A stretch of DNA of 64,000 nt from Chitinophaga filiformis. Lineage in GTDB: Bacteria > Bacteroidota > Bacteroidia > Chitinophagales > Chitinophagaceae. Shown one piece after another: positions 26,984-35,748 of this stretch. The position numbers and the translations under genes were made by a program. Where the stretch lies: contig NZ_JAKIRP010000013.1 of NCBI RefSeq assembly GCF_021646545.1, positions 62,001 to 126,000 of the forward strand, read 5' to 3'. The notes under the pieces are model-generated. The model was given only the letters and a program-made list of their open reading frames with translations, was not told where the DNA came from and did no database searches. How positions within the stretch are numbered: the first letter of the stretch is position 1; each line of letters starts with the position of its first letter.

Positions 26984-27769
26984 TTAATAATAGATCAGGT
27001 TCGTGATCTGCACCGCAATGGCATCTATGAATATGATCCATATTGAAGCACTGACCACAGCGGAGTTGGCGGCACGGCCTACGCTCTCCGTTCCGCGGGA
27101 TGCGTGATAACCTTTATAGCAGCCCACAAAACCAATCGCATATCCAAAGAAAAATGTCTTTATCACAGCAGGTATCAGGTCACTGAATTCCAGTGCATTG
27201 AACGACTTCCGGAAGAACAGCGCAGCACTGACGTTCTCCTGCAAATTCACACCTACCCATCCGCCCACCAGCGCCAATCCGTCAGCCATGATTGTTAGCA
27301 AAGGCACCATGATAGTACAGGCAAGGACGCGTGTCACTACCAGGTATTGTACCGGGTTGGCGCTGGATACTTCCATGGCGGCTATCTGTTCTGTCACTTT
27401 CATACTTCCCAGTTCTGCGCCTATGCTGGAAGCAATTTTTCCTGTACAGATAAGCGCAATGATAACAGGACCTATCTCACGGACAATGGAAATAGCGACC
27501 ATGCCAGGCACATAACTCTCGGCACCAAAATCTTTCAGTGTAGGCTGTGTCTGCAGCGTCAGTACGAAACCGATAATAAAACCATTGATAGCCACAAGGC
27601 CGATAGAGCGGTATCCCACAATAAAACACTGGCGGAAGAATTCTCCCCATTCAAATCCATCGCGGAAAATATTACGGGCAAACTGACCGGTGAAAACCAC
27701 CTGGTCTCCAAGCATTTCCATGTATTTATTAAAAGCTGATGTAAGCGCACTGGCCATATTAGTAAGCAT
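26984..27769 (-). CDS. mlaE: MlaE-like phospholipid ABC permease
   Basis: 261 aa, about five TM segments, MlaE family. Conserved stretch REIGPVIIALICTGKIASSIGAELGSMKVTEQI is unmistakable, as is GFVGCYKGY near the C-terminus. First gene of the mlaEFD operon, with promoter presumably in the 195-bp gap to the divergent TPM gene. The outer-membrane parts (MlaA, MlaC) are not in the window. Confidence 0.93.
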   Translation of the reverse strand: MLTNMASALTSAFNKYMEMLGDQVVFTGQFARNIFRDGFEWGEFFRQCFIVGYRSIGLVAINGFIIGFVLTLQTQPTLKDFGAESYVPGMVAISIVREIGPVIIALICTGKIASSIGAELGSMKVTEQIAAMEVSSANPVQYLVVTRVLACTIMVPLLTIMADGLALVGGWVGVNLQENVSAALFFRKSFNALEFSDLIPAVIKTFFFGYAIGFVGCYKGYHASRGTESVGRAANSAVVSASIWIIFIDAIAVQITNLIYY

Positions 27770-27964
27770 TAGGTCAATTGATACGGGTCATTGGAAATGA
27801 TCATCCCTGCTAATAAGAAAGATGGAATTTTCATGCCATGGCGGGAAATGATGATTTTCAGGCAGAAACAGCAGTAAAAACTTACTTCATTGGGTAATAT
27901 TTTACCCAACCTGTACAAAGAAGGATAGCATTTCCAGATACTATTCATTATTTTTGAAAAGAAT

Positions 27965-29521
27965 ATGTACAATTCTATGGTTCATTTACAAAGATGCCAC
28001 CTGTATCTGCTGTTGTTGCTGTTTGCCCTTGCCTGTGGAGAAAAGAAGGACACGGGTTTTACAATAGAAAAGATCCCTGATCCCATGCAACATGAGGCTT
28101 ATGTAAGTAACCCCGATCATCTTATCACACAGGAGACAGAAGCCGCGCTCAATGAACAGATGCGGCAGCTCGACCAGTCCGGCGTTGCCCAGGTGGCAAT
28201 TATACTGCTGAACACCATTGGCGATAAGGTCCCCAAAGATGTAGCACACGATGTTTTCAGACTGTGGAAACCCGGCCAGCAGGGAAAAGATAATGGTCTG
28301 GTGATATTACTGGTGAATGATCAGCACAGGGTAGAATTTGAAACCGGTTACGGGCTGGAAGGCGACCTGCCCGATGTGATCTGCTTCCGCATACAACAAT
28401 CCGAAATGCTGCCCTCATTTAAGCAAAACAATATCGATGAAGGTATGCTGAAAGGGATGACAGCAGTTGTAAATGTGCTGCAGCCGCAGACGGATACCAG
28501 TGTAGCTGCTGTGGCAGATGCTCCTGCCGCTGCTGATGATACCAGCAATGCAGCAGTAATGAAAGTGGGCGATGTAGGAACTACTGCAGCAGAACCCTAT
28601 TCCCAATCGGAGGTTACCACCGTTGAGCAGGACACCTACGAGAGACCGGGCCCCGGTTCAGCGATCCTATATGTAGTCTATGCGTTATTTGCTACCATTT
28701 TCATAATAAAACCCGGTATCGTAAGAAAGAATAAAGATCTCCCACAGCTATTCAAAGCAAATATGTGGCACAAGGTCTGGGTCTATGCATTGCCACTTGT
28801 GCTGCTGATATTGATGACTATTTCCGGAGTTTATCACTGGTGGACGTTAGCCTTGATGATGTATTTCAATTTGCTCGCCTACCTGAGTTACCGTGCTTTC
28901 ACCATCAACAAAACGGCAGGCGTTTTACTGGCAGGCGTCGACCGCCATGTGCAATATGAAACATTGAACCTTGCACATGCCAATAGCTGGATATCTTCCA
29001 TCCTCTTTCCCCTGCCCCTGCTGGCGTATTCAAGATGGCATATCACGCGGATGAACAAGCTGCGTTACGATCCCTATGATTGCGAAACATGCCATCAACC
29101 AATGCAGCTACTGAAAAAAGGAAAAAAACTGGAGATGTTGGAGCCCGTACAGATAGCGGAAGACAAAGTTGGTTCTGTCATTTACGATGCCTGGCACTGC
29201 AAAAATTGTAATGAAAAAAAGATACTGGGTTACAGGAATTTACGCACCGATGCAAAAAACTGCCCCTCCTGCCAGGCCCTTACCTATATTGCAGGTCGCA
29301 GCAGAGTAGTGAGGCCTGCTACCACCAGCCGGGAGGGAGAAGGCATTCAGCATTACCTCTGTAAACACTGTCACTATACCCATTCGGAAACGTATGTTAT
29401 TGCTAAGTTATCTTCCAGCAGTTCTTCCGGTTCCTCCTCGGGCTCATCCGGATCCTCATCTTCGTCTGGTGGCTGGGGCGGCGGCAGTTCAGGAGGTGGC
29501 GGCGCGGGCAGTAGCTGGTAA
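27965..29521 (+). CDS. TPM-domain lipoprotein with zinc-ribbon motifs and a glycine/serine-rich tail
   Basis: 518 aa. A lipoprotein-type signal ends FALACGEKK. A TPM domain (about 45-165) includes DQSGVAQVAIILLNTIGDK, DNGLVILLVNDQHRVEFETGYGLEG and a disordered linker follows. Three or four TM helices lie between about 235 and 360. Four Cys-x-x-Cys pairs (CETC, CKNC, CPSC, CKHC) between about 370 and 480 suggest two zinc ribbons. The tail is a long Ser/Gly run ending GGGGAGSSW, typical of YgcG-like TPM proteins. An internal start at 27977 is equally possible. Function is unclear; TPM proteins are linked to membrane-protein quality control or repair. Confidence 0.85.
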   Translation: MYNSMVHLQRCHLYLLLLLFALACGEKKDTGFTIEKIPDPMQHEAYVSNPDHLITQETEAALNEQMRQLDQSGVAQVAIILLNTIGDKVPKDVAHDVFRLWKPGQQGKDNGLVILLVNDQHRVEFETGYGLEGDLPDVICFRIQQSEMLPSFKQNNIDEGMLKGMTAVVNVLQPQTDTSVAAVADAPAAADDTSNAAVMKVGDVGTTAAEPYSQSEVTTVEQDTYERPGPGSAILYVVYALFATIFIIKPGIVRKNKDLPQLFKANMWHKVWVYALPLVLLILMTISGVYHWWTLALMMYFNLLAYLSYRAFTINKTAGVLLAGVDRHVQYETLNLAHANSWISSILFPLPLLAYSRWHITRMNKLRYDPYDCETCHQPMQLLKKGKKLEMLEPVQIAEDKVGSVIYDAWHCKNCNEKKILGYRNLRTDAKNCPSCQALTYIAGRSRVVRPATTSREGEGIQHYLCKHCHYTHSETYVIAKLSSSSSSGSSSGSSGSSSSSGGWGGGSSGGGGAGSSW

Positions 29522-29582
29522 AAAATCCGATCCCTGATCATGATCATTGTTTATTGTCCGGAATAGGGATATTTTTGCACCT

Positions 29583-30509
29583 ATGAATTCTGAAAAACAA
29601 CTGAGGAAAGGACCTAACTGGTGGCGTCAATTTGACTTTTTGGGGATGCACCTGCTGCCGATTCTGGCAATTTTCACGCACGTGACAGCATTTGACTGGA
29701 TTTTATGTGCTGCATTGTATGTAGTTCGCATGTTCTTCGTAACAGGCGGATATCATCGGTATTTTTCCCATCGAACGTTCAAGACCTCCCGCGTGTTCCA
29801 GTTCATCCTGGCCGGCGGTGCACAGAGCAGTTTACAGAAAGGCGTGTTATGGTGGGGAGCTAATCACCGTATCCACCACAAACACAGCGACACTCCTGAG
29901 GATCCGCACTCTGCCAACATATATGGTTTCTGGTACGCGCACATGGGCTGGATCATGGGACCTGAATATAAACCAACCCGTTACGACCTGGTAAAGGACT
30001 TCAAACAACCAGAACTGTTCTGGCTGAATAAATATCACTTCGTACCAGGCCTGGTACTAGCTGTAGCGGTATACTTTGTAGGGAACAAAGTGAACGGTGC
30101 AGGCTGGTTCGACTGGAGCGCCGGTCTCTCTACCCTGCTGATCGGTTTCTTCCTGAGCACCATCTTCCTGTATCATGGTACCTTCACCATTAACTCCCTG
30201 ATGCATAAATGGGGCAAACCCAGGTATAACACAGGCGATTTCTCTAAAAACAGCCTGATCCTGGCGCTCGTTACCCTGGGTGAGGGATGGCATAACAACC
30301 ACCACTACTACCAAAGCGCTACCCGTCAGGGCTTCTTCTGGTGGGAGATCGATATTACCTACTACATTCTTCGTACACTGTCTCTTTTTGGCATTGTATG
30401 GGATATCAGGGGTGTTCCTGAAAAAGTAAAGACCAGCAATCTGCTTACTGAAGAAGCTAAAGCAGAGGTAAAAGAAGCGAACAGGAGGCTGGTAGATGCC
30501 AACAGATAA
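29583..30509 (+). CDS. Membrane acyl-CoA/acyl-lipid desaturase (delta-9 type)
   Basis: 308 aa, four TM helices. The three histidine boxes that bind the di-iron centre are GGYHRYFSHRTF, HRIHHKHSD and EGWHNNHHYY. The DxPxDP-type segment EDPHSANIYGFWYAHMGW is also present. It introduces a double bond into fatty acyl chains. The start at 29583 (MNSEKQLRKG) was chosen over an upstream in-frame ATG because TATTTTTG at 29570-29577 looks like its own -7 promoter box, giving a very short leader. The gene ends in a strong terminator. Confidence 0.9.
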   Translation: MNSEKQLRKGPNWWRQFDFLGMHLLPILAIFTHVTAFDWILCAALYVVRMFFVTGGYHRYFSHRTFKTSRVFQFILAGGAQSSLQKGVLWWGANHRIHHKHSDTPEDPHSANIYGFWYAHMGWIMGPEYKPTRYDLVKDFKQPELFWLNKYHFVPGLVLAVAVYFVGNKVNGAGWFDWSAGLSTLLIGFFLSTIFLYHGTFTINSLMHKWGKPRYNTGDFSKNSLILALVTLGEGWHNNHHYYQSATRQGFFWWEIDITYYILRTLSLFGIVWDIRGVPEKVKTSNLLTEEAKAEVKEANRRLVDANR

Positions 30510-30534
30510 AATCATTCATCTTCTTTAAATATTT

Positions 30535-30565
30535 TGAGGCCCGGTGTGTAATGCGCTGGGCCTCA
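30535..30565 (+). terminator. Intrinsic terminator of the desaturase gene
   Basis: Perfect 8-bp arms TGAGGCCC (30535-30542) and GGGCCTCA (30558-30565) followed by GTCGTTTTA. Marks the boundary between the gene and the repeat-rich non-coding block. Confidence 0.8.
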
Positions 30566-30600
30566 GTCGTTTTATAGGCTCGTCTTTTATTATTTACGCC

Positions 30601-30788
30601 AAGTAGCTCCGGTTCCCCTGTTGGGACGATAGTGGCAATTCTGGAATCCTGCCATTGTGGTATTCTTATAAGGTTGTCTCTTATTATTCACGCTAAGTAG
30701 CTGCGGTTCCCCTGTCGGGACGATAGTGGCAATTCTGGAATCCTGCTATTGTGGTATTCTTATAAGGTTGTCTCTTATTATTCACGCT
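30601..30788 (+). repeat. 94-bp tandem duplication related to the R1 flanks
   Basis: Two units of exactly 94 bp (30601-30694, 30695-30788), each starting AAGTAGCT-CGGTTCCCCTG. They contain the R1 left flank joined directly to the R1 right flank, so they look like R1 units from which the palindrome was lost. Each has a small nested hairpin around GGCAATTCTGGAAT. Confidence 0.75.
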
Positions 30789-30953
30789 AAGTAGCTCCGG
30801 TTCCAGTATGGGATGTCGGTCGGCGCCTCTCTGGCAGCGGAGTACTATTTAGCTTTGTCAATCGGGTGGGCGATGGAATATCGATTTAACTGCATCCGTC
30901 GTACCCCAGAGAGCCGAAGGCCCGACATTCCCATCTGAAACCGGGTGCTACTT
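30789..30953 (+). repeat. R1 palindromic element, full copy 1
   Basis: 165 bp. Left arm AAGTAGCTCCGGTTCCAG onward and right arm ending GCTACTT form an imperfect inverted repeat of about 45 nt per side, closing with CTCTCTGG/CCAGAGAG, around a loop of about 71 nt. Same architecture in all full copies. Confidence 0.8.
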
Positions 30954-31070
30954 TCGCTCTCCCTATGATAGTGTAGTGGGTTCTGCTTATTAGGACGATG
31001 ATGGCTGTTCTGTGGATGTAATTGCTGTCATCGCGTTATTCTTGCAAGGTTGTCTCGTATTATTCACGCT

Positions 31071-31236
31071 AAGTAGCTCCGGTTCCAGTATGGGATGTCG
31101 GTCGGCGCCTCTCTGGCAGCGGAGGACTATTTAGCTTTGTCAATCGGATGGGCGATGGAATATCGATTTAACTGCATCGGTCGTACCCCCAGAGAGCCGA
31201 AGGCCCGACATTCCCATCTGAAACCGGGTGCTACTT
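31071..31236 (+). repeat. R1 palindromic element, full copy 2
   Basis: 166 bp, differing from copy 1 at only a handful of positions in both arms and loop. Distance between the two starts is 282 bp, which includes a 117-bp linker that is also repeated in block B. Confidence 0.8.
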
Positions 31237-31320
31237 TCGCTCTCCCTACGATGATATAGGGAGTCCGGCTTTCAGGACGATGATACGTGTTCTGTGATAA
31301 AACGCATTGACAGTCTTCGG

Positions 31321-31348
31321 TATTCAGTATTCAGTTTTCAGTTTTCAA
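31321..31348 (+). repeat. Heptanucleotide microsatellite (TATTCAG-like), block A
   Basis: Four 7-bp units: TATTCAG, TATTCAG, TTTTCAG, TTTTCAA. Sits between the R1 and R2 groups, at the same place as the longer tract in block B. Confidence 0.75.
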
Positions 31349-31417
31349 TAATTGTTATCAATACATTGCGGCTCGATATTGCGGCCCTCAATCTATAAGC
31401 GGAAGTCACTAAGCATA

Positions 31418-31571
31418 GCGGCTTCAGGTGGGAATCACTGGCCTATGTTGTTTGAAGCAGCCCACACGATTGACAGGGGTTTAATACATATCCAGTGCTC
31501 CACACGATTCCAAATGCCTAATAGCACGCAGCTTCAAAGAACACAGCCAGTGATCCCAGCCTGAAGACCGC
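31418..31571 (+). repeat. R2 palindromic element, copy 1
   Basis: 154 bp. Arms of about 50 nt (GCGGCTTCAGG...TTTGAAGC and complement) with a loop of roughly 55 nt containing two CCACACGATT repeats. Flanked by GCGGAAGTCA-TAAGCAT. Confidence 0.8.
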
Positions 31572-31631
31572 GGTATAGCCCATCAATATGATATGCAGCA
31601 TCCCAAAATATGAGCGGAAGTCAATAAGCAT

Positions 31632-31781
31632 AGCAGTGGGAATCACTGGGCCTATGTTGTTTGAAGCCGTTCACACGATTTGACAGGGGTTTAATACATA
31701 TCCAATGGCCCACACGATTCCAAATGCCTAATAGCACGCAGCTTCAAAGAACACAGCCAGTGCCCCCAGCCTGAACACCGC
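31632..31781 (+). repeat. R2 palindromic element, copy 2
   Basis: 150 bp. Like copy 1 but lacking the GGCTTCAG stretch at the left end. Unit period to copy 1 is 215 bp when measured at the GCGGAAG flank. Confidence 0.75.
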
Positions 31782-31804
31782 AGTATCCCACTCCGGGACC
31801 AATA

Positions 31805-31980
31805 GGTATACGATTCGCTACGACTATAGTACCGATGTCTATCTCCAGGCGCTATAGTCCTGCGTTACGCCTGCTATTGTATAGCCCTGGCTATACAATA
31901 GTGGCTGTAACGCTATAGTACAGAGCCTATAAGCTATAACTTCCACCGGATTGGTACTATAGTGTAAGCGAATTGATACC
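31805..31980. repeat. R3 nested palindrome upstream of the GntR gene
   Basis: 176 bp. Outer arms: GGTATACGATTCGCTACGAC onward, through CTATAGTACC, against GGTACTATAGTGTAAGCG and ATTGATACC. Inner arms: GCGTTAC-GCC around a perfect 12-bp stem CTATTGTATAGC/GCTATACAATAG with loop CCTG. A single copy in this window, not found in block B. Confidence 0.75.
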
Positions 31981-32017
31981 GCAACACCCCTGTTTTTTAC
32001 AAGCAAATCTTTGATTT

Positions 32018-32070
32018 AAACATCAGACGTTTCATCCAGACATCATACCTTTGTGAAACATCAGACGTTT
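32018..32070 (+). promoter_or_regulatory. Direct-repeat operator candidates of the GntR regulator
   Basis: AAACATCAGACGTTT occurs twice, at 32018-32032 and 32056-32070, 38 bp apart. The second ends 4 bp before the start codon, so binding there would block expression. A partial third match (ACATCATACC) lies between. Confidence 0.6.
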
Positions 32071-32074
32071 AATC

Positions 32075-32731
32075 ATGGCAAAAGCAATCAAACTGGCCGA
32101 TCAGGTCATATATAGCCTGCAAAAAGACATCTCCCTGGGGAAATACAAACCCGGTGAGCTGATCCCACCGGAACCGGTCCTCATGGAGCAGTTCGGCGTA
32201 GGCAGATCTACCATCCGGGAAGCAATAAAGACGCTTTCCAACGCGGGAATATTGAAAGTACAACAAGGCGCAGGGACCTTCGTCTGCGACCCCAAAACGA
32301 TGGCAGAACCGCTGGACCAGCGACTCAGACGCGCCGCTATACAGGAAGTGAATCACGTCCGCCAGCTGCTGGAAGTGGAAATAGTACAGCTGGCCGTACA
32401 GCACCGGCAACAGGAAGACCTCGACACGATGCAGGCCCTGCTGGACGAAAGATGGCAAGCTATTACTGCGGATGATTATAGCGCCTGTGCAGACGCCGAT
32501 ATACGCTTTCACAGAGCCGTTGCCACGGCCTCCCATAACAGTGTGCTGGCAGACCTCTACCAGACCTTCACGAACGTGATCATGGATGGCTTCCGGCAAA
32601 GGGAGAAACCGCATGTCTCACAGTTCCAGCGAACGCACGACCTGCACGTACAGCTTGCCGCTGCTATCGCTCAACAACAAGCCGGTAAAGCTATTCAAAC
32701 CGTAAAGGCCATCCTTGAAAATAATTTCTAA
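32075..32731 (+). CDS. GntR-family regulator, FadR/FCD subgroup
   Basis: 218 aa. The N-terminal winged helix includes SLGKYKPGELIPPEPVLMEQ and RSTIREAIKTLSNAGIL, wing QQGAGTFV. The C-terminal FCD effector domain of about 140 residues has the metal/ligand-type Asp and His pattern DADIRFHRAVATASHN and QRTHDLHVQLAAAI. Followed after 11 bp by the TauE-like exporter gene, so it probably controls that operon in response to an organic acid. It is the first gene inside the segment bracketed by the inverted repeats. Confidence 0.9.
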   Translation: MAKAIKLADQVIYSLQKDISLGKYKPGELIPPEPVLMEQFGVGRSTIREAIKTLSNAGILKVQQGAGTFVCDPKTMAEPLDQRLRRAAIQEVNHVRQLLEVEIVQLAVQHRQQEDLDTMQALLDERWQAITADDYSACADADIRFHRAVATASHNSVLADLYQTFTNVIMDGFRQREKPHVSQFQRTHDLHVQLAAAIAQQQAGKAIQTVKAILENNF

Positions 32732-32742
32732 ATATAATTGTC

Positions 32743-33579
32743 ATGTCTGTTCTTGTATTCACATTAATTCTCCTGGTCGGCGCCTTTACCGCCGGTATGC
32801 TGGGATCTCTCACAGGTCTGGGAGGGGGCGTAGTGATCATTCCCCTGCTGACACTCATCTTTCATGTCGACATCCGTTATGCAGTAGGCGCCTCGCTGGT
32901 TGCCTCGATCGCCAACTCATCCGGGGCGGCCGCCGCCTATATTAAGGAAGGCATTACTAATGTCCGCATTGGAATGTTCCTCGAAATAGCCACTACCACC
33001 GGCGCTATTGTAGGTGCTATACTGGCAGTATACACGCCCACACACCTGGTGGCAATCCTCTTTGGTTTTGTGCTGTTATTCTCCGCTGCTATGACCTTGA
33101 GAAAGAAAAACGAACATGGTAATGGTGGCAGTGGCAGCAAATTGGCCAGCATCATGCGGCTCAACAGCTCGTACCCCGTGAATGGTCAGGAAGTTCCGTA
33201 TAAAGTAAGGGGTGTTGCTGGCGGCTACGCCCTGATGACAGTGGCTGGCATCGTATCGGGACTGCTGGGTATCGGCTCCGGCGCACTCAAGGTACTGGCA
33301 ATGGATGGCGTTATGCGCATCCCTTTCAAGGTATCCACTACTACCAGCAATTTTATGATCGGAGTAACTGCCGCTGCCAGTGCGGTGATCTATCTGCAAC
33401 GCGGATATATCGATCCGGGCATCGCCATGCCGGTGGTACTGGGCGTACTCGCAGGCGCATTCGGTGGCTCCAGATTATTGATGAAACTGAACACACGCAA
33501 GCTCAGGATTCTCTTTTGTGTTGTGATCAGTGCATTGGCGCTGGAAATGATCTATAACGGTTTTACAGGGAAATTATAA
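32743..33579 (+). CDS. TauE/SafE-family membrane transporter
   Basis: 278 aa with about eight TM segments. Family motifs include TAGMLGSLTGLGGGVVIIPLL at the start, and the second-half repeat VAGIVSGLLGIGSGALKV. These proteins move sulfite, sulfonates or other organosulfur or small anions. The gene lies in a GntR-TauE-DUF1634 operon (gaps of 11 and 4 bp), an arrangement in which the DUF1634 protein is the usual partner. Confidence 0.88.
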   Translation: MSVLVFTLILLVGAFTAGMLGSLTGLGGGVVIIPLLTLIFHVDIRYAVGASLVASIANSSGAAAAYIKEGITNVRIGMFLEIATTTGAIVGAILAVYTPTHLVAILFGFVLLFSAAMTLRKKNEHGNGGSGSKLASIMRLNSSYPVNGQEVPYKVRGVAGGYALMTVAGIVSGLLGIGSGALKVLAMDGVMRIPFKVSTTTSNFMIGVTAAASAVIYLQRGYIDPGIAMPVVLGVLAGAFGGSRLLMKLNTRKLRILFCVVISALALEMIYNGFTGKL

Positions 33580-33583
33580 GCAA

Positions 33584-33982
33584 ATGAAAAGGTTATTTTC
33601 GAAATCATTCTGGCAGGAAAGGGACGTAGAAATGTTCATCGGTCAGCAGCTGCGCTGGGGCGTCATCACTTCCAGCATCATCGCCTTCATCGGAGGTATC
33701 ATCTACCTGATCAATCATGGCGCTGCCATGCCCACATACACACAATTTACCGGTGCTCCGGAATATGTCCGGCATTTACCCGGCATTTTTCAGGGCGTAT
33801 TACGATTAGATGGCAGGGCTATCATCCAGCTGGGCGTAGTCGTGCTACTGGCTACTCCTATCACCCGTATCGCCTTTTCAGTACTGGCTTTCGCCATGGA
33901 GAAAGATAAGTTGTATGTGGTGATCACACTTATTGTGTTAAGCGTCATCACATTCAGCATCTTCAGCGGACTGGGAGGCTGA
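33584..33982 (+). CDS. DUF1634-family membrane protein, TauE partner
   Basis: 132 aa with three TM helices (about 27-47, 87-105, 112-130). Opening region DVEMFIGQQLRWGVITSSII and the later LLATPITRIAFSVLAF match DUF1634. Starts 4 bp after the tauE-like stop. Likely a subunit or chaperone of the exporter. Convergent with the ABC genes, 5 bp apart. Confidence 0.85.
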   Translation: MKRLFSKSFWQERDVEMFIGQQLRWGVITSSIIAFIGGIIYLINHGAAMPTYTQFTGAPEYVRHLPGIFQGVLRLDGRAIIQLGVVVLLATPITRIAFSVLAFAMEKDKLYVVITLIVLSVITFSIFSGLGG

Positions 33983-33987
33983 TGGCA

Positions 33988-35748
33988 TCACGAGCTACGC
34001 TCGTGATGCAACAACATGTTCATCGCATGACTGAAAGATCCGGCACGGGCAATCTCCCCATTATTCACGAAGAAGATCTCATCCGCATTCTCAATGGTAT
34101 TCAACCTGTGTGCAATGATCACACGGGTGGTATGAGCCGGCAGCTTTTGCAACACCGCCTCCAGCTGCTGTTCAGTTACGGTATCAATATTGGCTGTGGC
34201 CTCGTCCAGCACCAGCAGATCCGGATCACGCAGTACGGCCCTCATAAAGGCGATAAGCTGCTTCTGCCCAAGGCTGATGCCGTCGTTACCAGATACGATC
34301 TTTGTTGCCAGCCCCTCCTCAAATCTCTCCAGCAAGGTATCCAGTCCGGCCTTCGCAATGACTTCTTCCAGCTGCGCCGTCGTGTATTCAGCATATCGCG
34401 CATTCCCGTACACGATATTCTCCTGGATAGTGCCCGAGAAAAGGAAAGGTTCCTGTAGGATAAAACCGATCTTCTGTGCCCGTTCTTCCGGCGTGTATGA
34501 GCGGATATCTCGCCCGTTCAACAACACCTCCCCTGCTGTAGGATCGTACAGCCGCGCTATCAGAGAAGCAGTCGTTGTTTTTCCTCCGCCGGTAGGCCCT
34601 ACCAATGCATAAGTCTTTCCTTTTTCCATGTTGAAGCTTACATCCCGCAGAATGTCTTTACTTCCCGGATAACGGAAATATACATTGCTGAAACTGATCA
34701 GCGGAGCATTGTCCTTCGCCGGACCAGCCGGTATCACCTTCAGATCAGATTCCAGCTCGAGGATCTGCGAGATCCTGTCCCATCCCGCCATCGCCATCTG
34801 GAAGTTCGTCCACAGCGCTGCCAGCTGACGAATAGGGTTATAGAAGTGGTTAGAGTAAGATAAATAACTGATCAGCAATCCCACGGTAAACTCTCCCACA
34901 GAGATCAGGTAAATACCATACACTAACACCGCCAGCATGGCCATCTGCGAACAGAAAGAAAAGACAGGCGTGAAAATGTTATTGAACAATCCCGCAGATA
35001 CCGCCGTACGGTAGCTCTGTTGATTGGCCTGATCAAAACGCTTACGGAAATAATCGCGGCGGTTGAAAGCTATGATCACTTTGAAATTGCTCAGACTTTC
35101 CTGTATCTCTGCACTCAGGCCTCCCGTACTTTTCATATTGGCGGCATTCTTACGCTTCACCAACGGAGATATCAGACGGGTGAAAACCAATAACATCAGG
35201 CCCGGCAACAATGTAGCAACACCTAGTTTCACATTTATACACAACAGAAAAATACCGGCTCCTGTCATCGACATAATACCACTTGCAAACTGCACAAGGG
35301 ATTGTGAGAAGAACTGGTTCATCTTGTCCGTATCATTGTTGATACGCGAAATGAGATCGCCTGTTTTATTCTGGTTAAAGAAGGCAATAGGCAGCTCCTG
35401 CAGCTTTACAAAAACCGCATTCCGGAGATTATACAACATACGCTGCCCTACTCCTCCCATCATCAGACTCTGCCAGTAGGAAAATGCAAAGTTTACCAGG
35501 TACATAGCCAGCAAAATACCAGCACACAGCAGGATGCCGGAGAACTGCTTCGACTGTACATAATGATCGATCGTATAACCAATTACAAAGGGCGCAGTCA
35601 GCGTCAGCGACTGGCTGACCATCATGATGAAGAATGCCTTCATCAGGTCCTTGTGTTCCGTTTTGATATAGGCCAGTAATTTCAGGAGACGCTTACCTGA
35701 AGTGCTTTTCTGTTCCGTTCTGTCTGTATTATTCAGGTTGTAATTCAT
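33988..35748 (-). CDS. ABC exporter half-transporter, subunit with catalytically complete Walker B
   Basis: 586 aa: six TM helices (about 1-330) then an ABC domain. Walker A GPTGGGKT, Walker B plus catalytic Glu LLVLDEATANID, H-loop IIAHRLNT are all canonical. The signature is degenerate: ISLGQKQL where LSGGQ is expected. Its partner has the complementary pattern. It starts inside the 3' end of the partner gene (20-bp overlap), so the two are co-translated. Probably exports a drug or lipid-like compound. Confidence 0.92.
   Translation of the reverse strand: MNYNLNNTDRTEQKSTSGKRLLKLLAYIKTEHKDLMKAFFIMMVSQSLTLTAPFVIGYTIDHYVQSKQFSGILLCAGILLAMYLVNFAFSYWQSLMMGGVGQRMLYNLRNAVFVKLQELPIAFFNQNKTGDLISRINNDTDKMNQFFSQSLVQFASGIMSMTGAGIFLLCINVKLGVATLLPGLMLLVFTRLISPLVKRKNAANMKSTGGLSAEIQESLSNFKVIIAFNRRDYFRKRFDQANQQSYRTAVSAGLFNNIFTPVFSFCSQMAMLAVLVYGIYLISVGEFTVGLLISYLSYSNHFYNPIRQLAALWTNFQMAMAGWDRISQILELESDLKVIPAGPAKDNAPLISFSNVYFRYPGSKDILRDVSFNMEKGKTYALVGPTGGGKTTTASLIARLYDPTAGEVLLNGRDIRSYTPEERAQKIGFILQEPFLFSGTIQENIVYGNARYAEYTTAQLEEVIAKAGLDTLLERFEEGLATKIVSGNDGISLGQKQLIAFMRAVLRDPDLLVLDEATANIDTVTEQQLEAVLQKLPAHTTRVIIAHRLNTIENADEIFFVNNGEIARAGSFSHAMNMLLHHERSS

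Larger units (their letters stand above)
30577..31781. repeat. Composite palindromic-repeat block A (left inverted copy)
   Basis: 1.2 kb without a gene. In order: two 94-bp tandem units, two full R1 palindromes, a heptamer microsatellite, then two R2 palindromes. The same order appears reverse-complemented at 41.30-42.24 kb, including the connecting segments. Open frames within it are short and fall in the repeats. Confidence 0.85.

Noticed and set aside
31352..31564. 70-aa open frame in repeat block A
   Set aside because: It runs across an R2 palindrome; in the copy at 31632 and in block B the frame is broken, so coding is unlikely.
30577..31980. Integron attC sites
   Set aside because: Palindromes of similar length, but the ends lack the RYYYAAC/GTTRRRY core sites, genes between are not cassette-like, and there is no integrase.
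31801..31990. tRNA or rRNA fragment suggested by the strong stem structure
   Set aside because: The stems are nested around one axis rather than a cloverleaf, and no tRNA T-loop or anticodon pattern is present.
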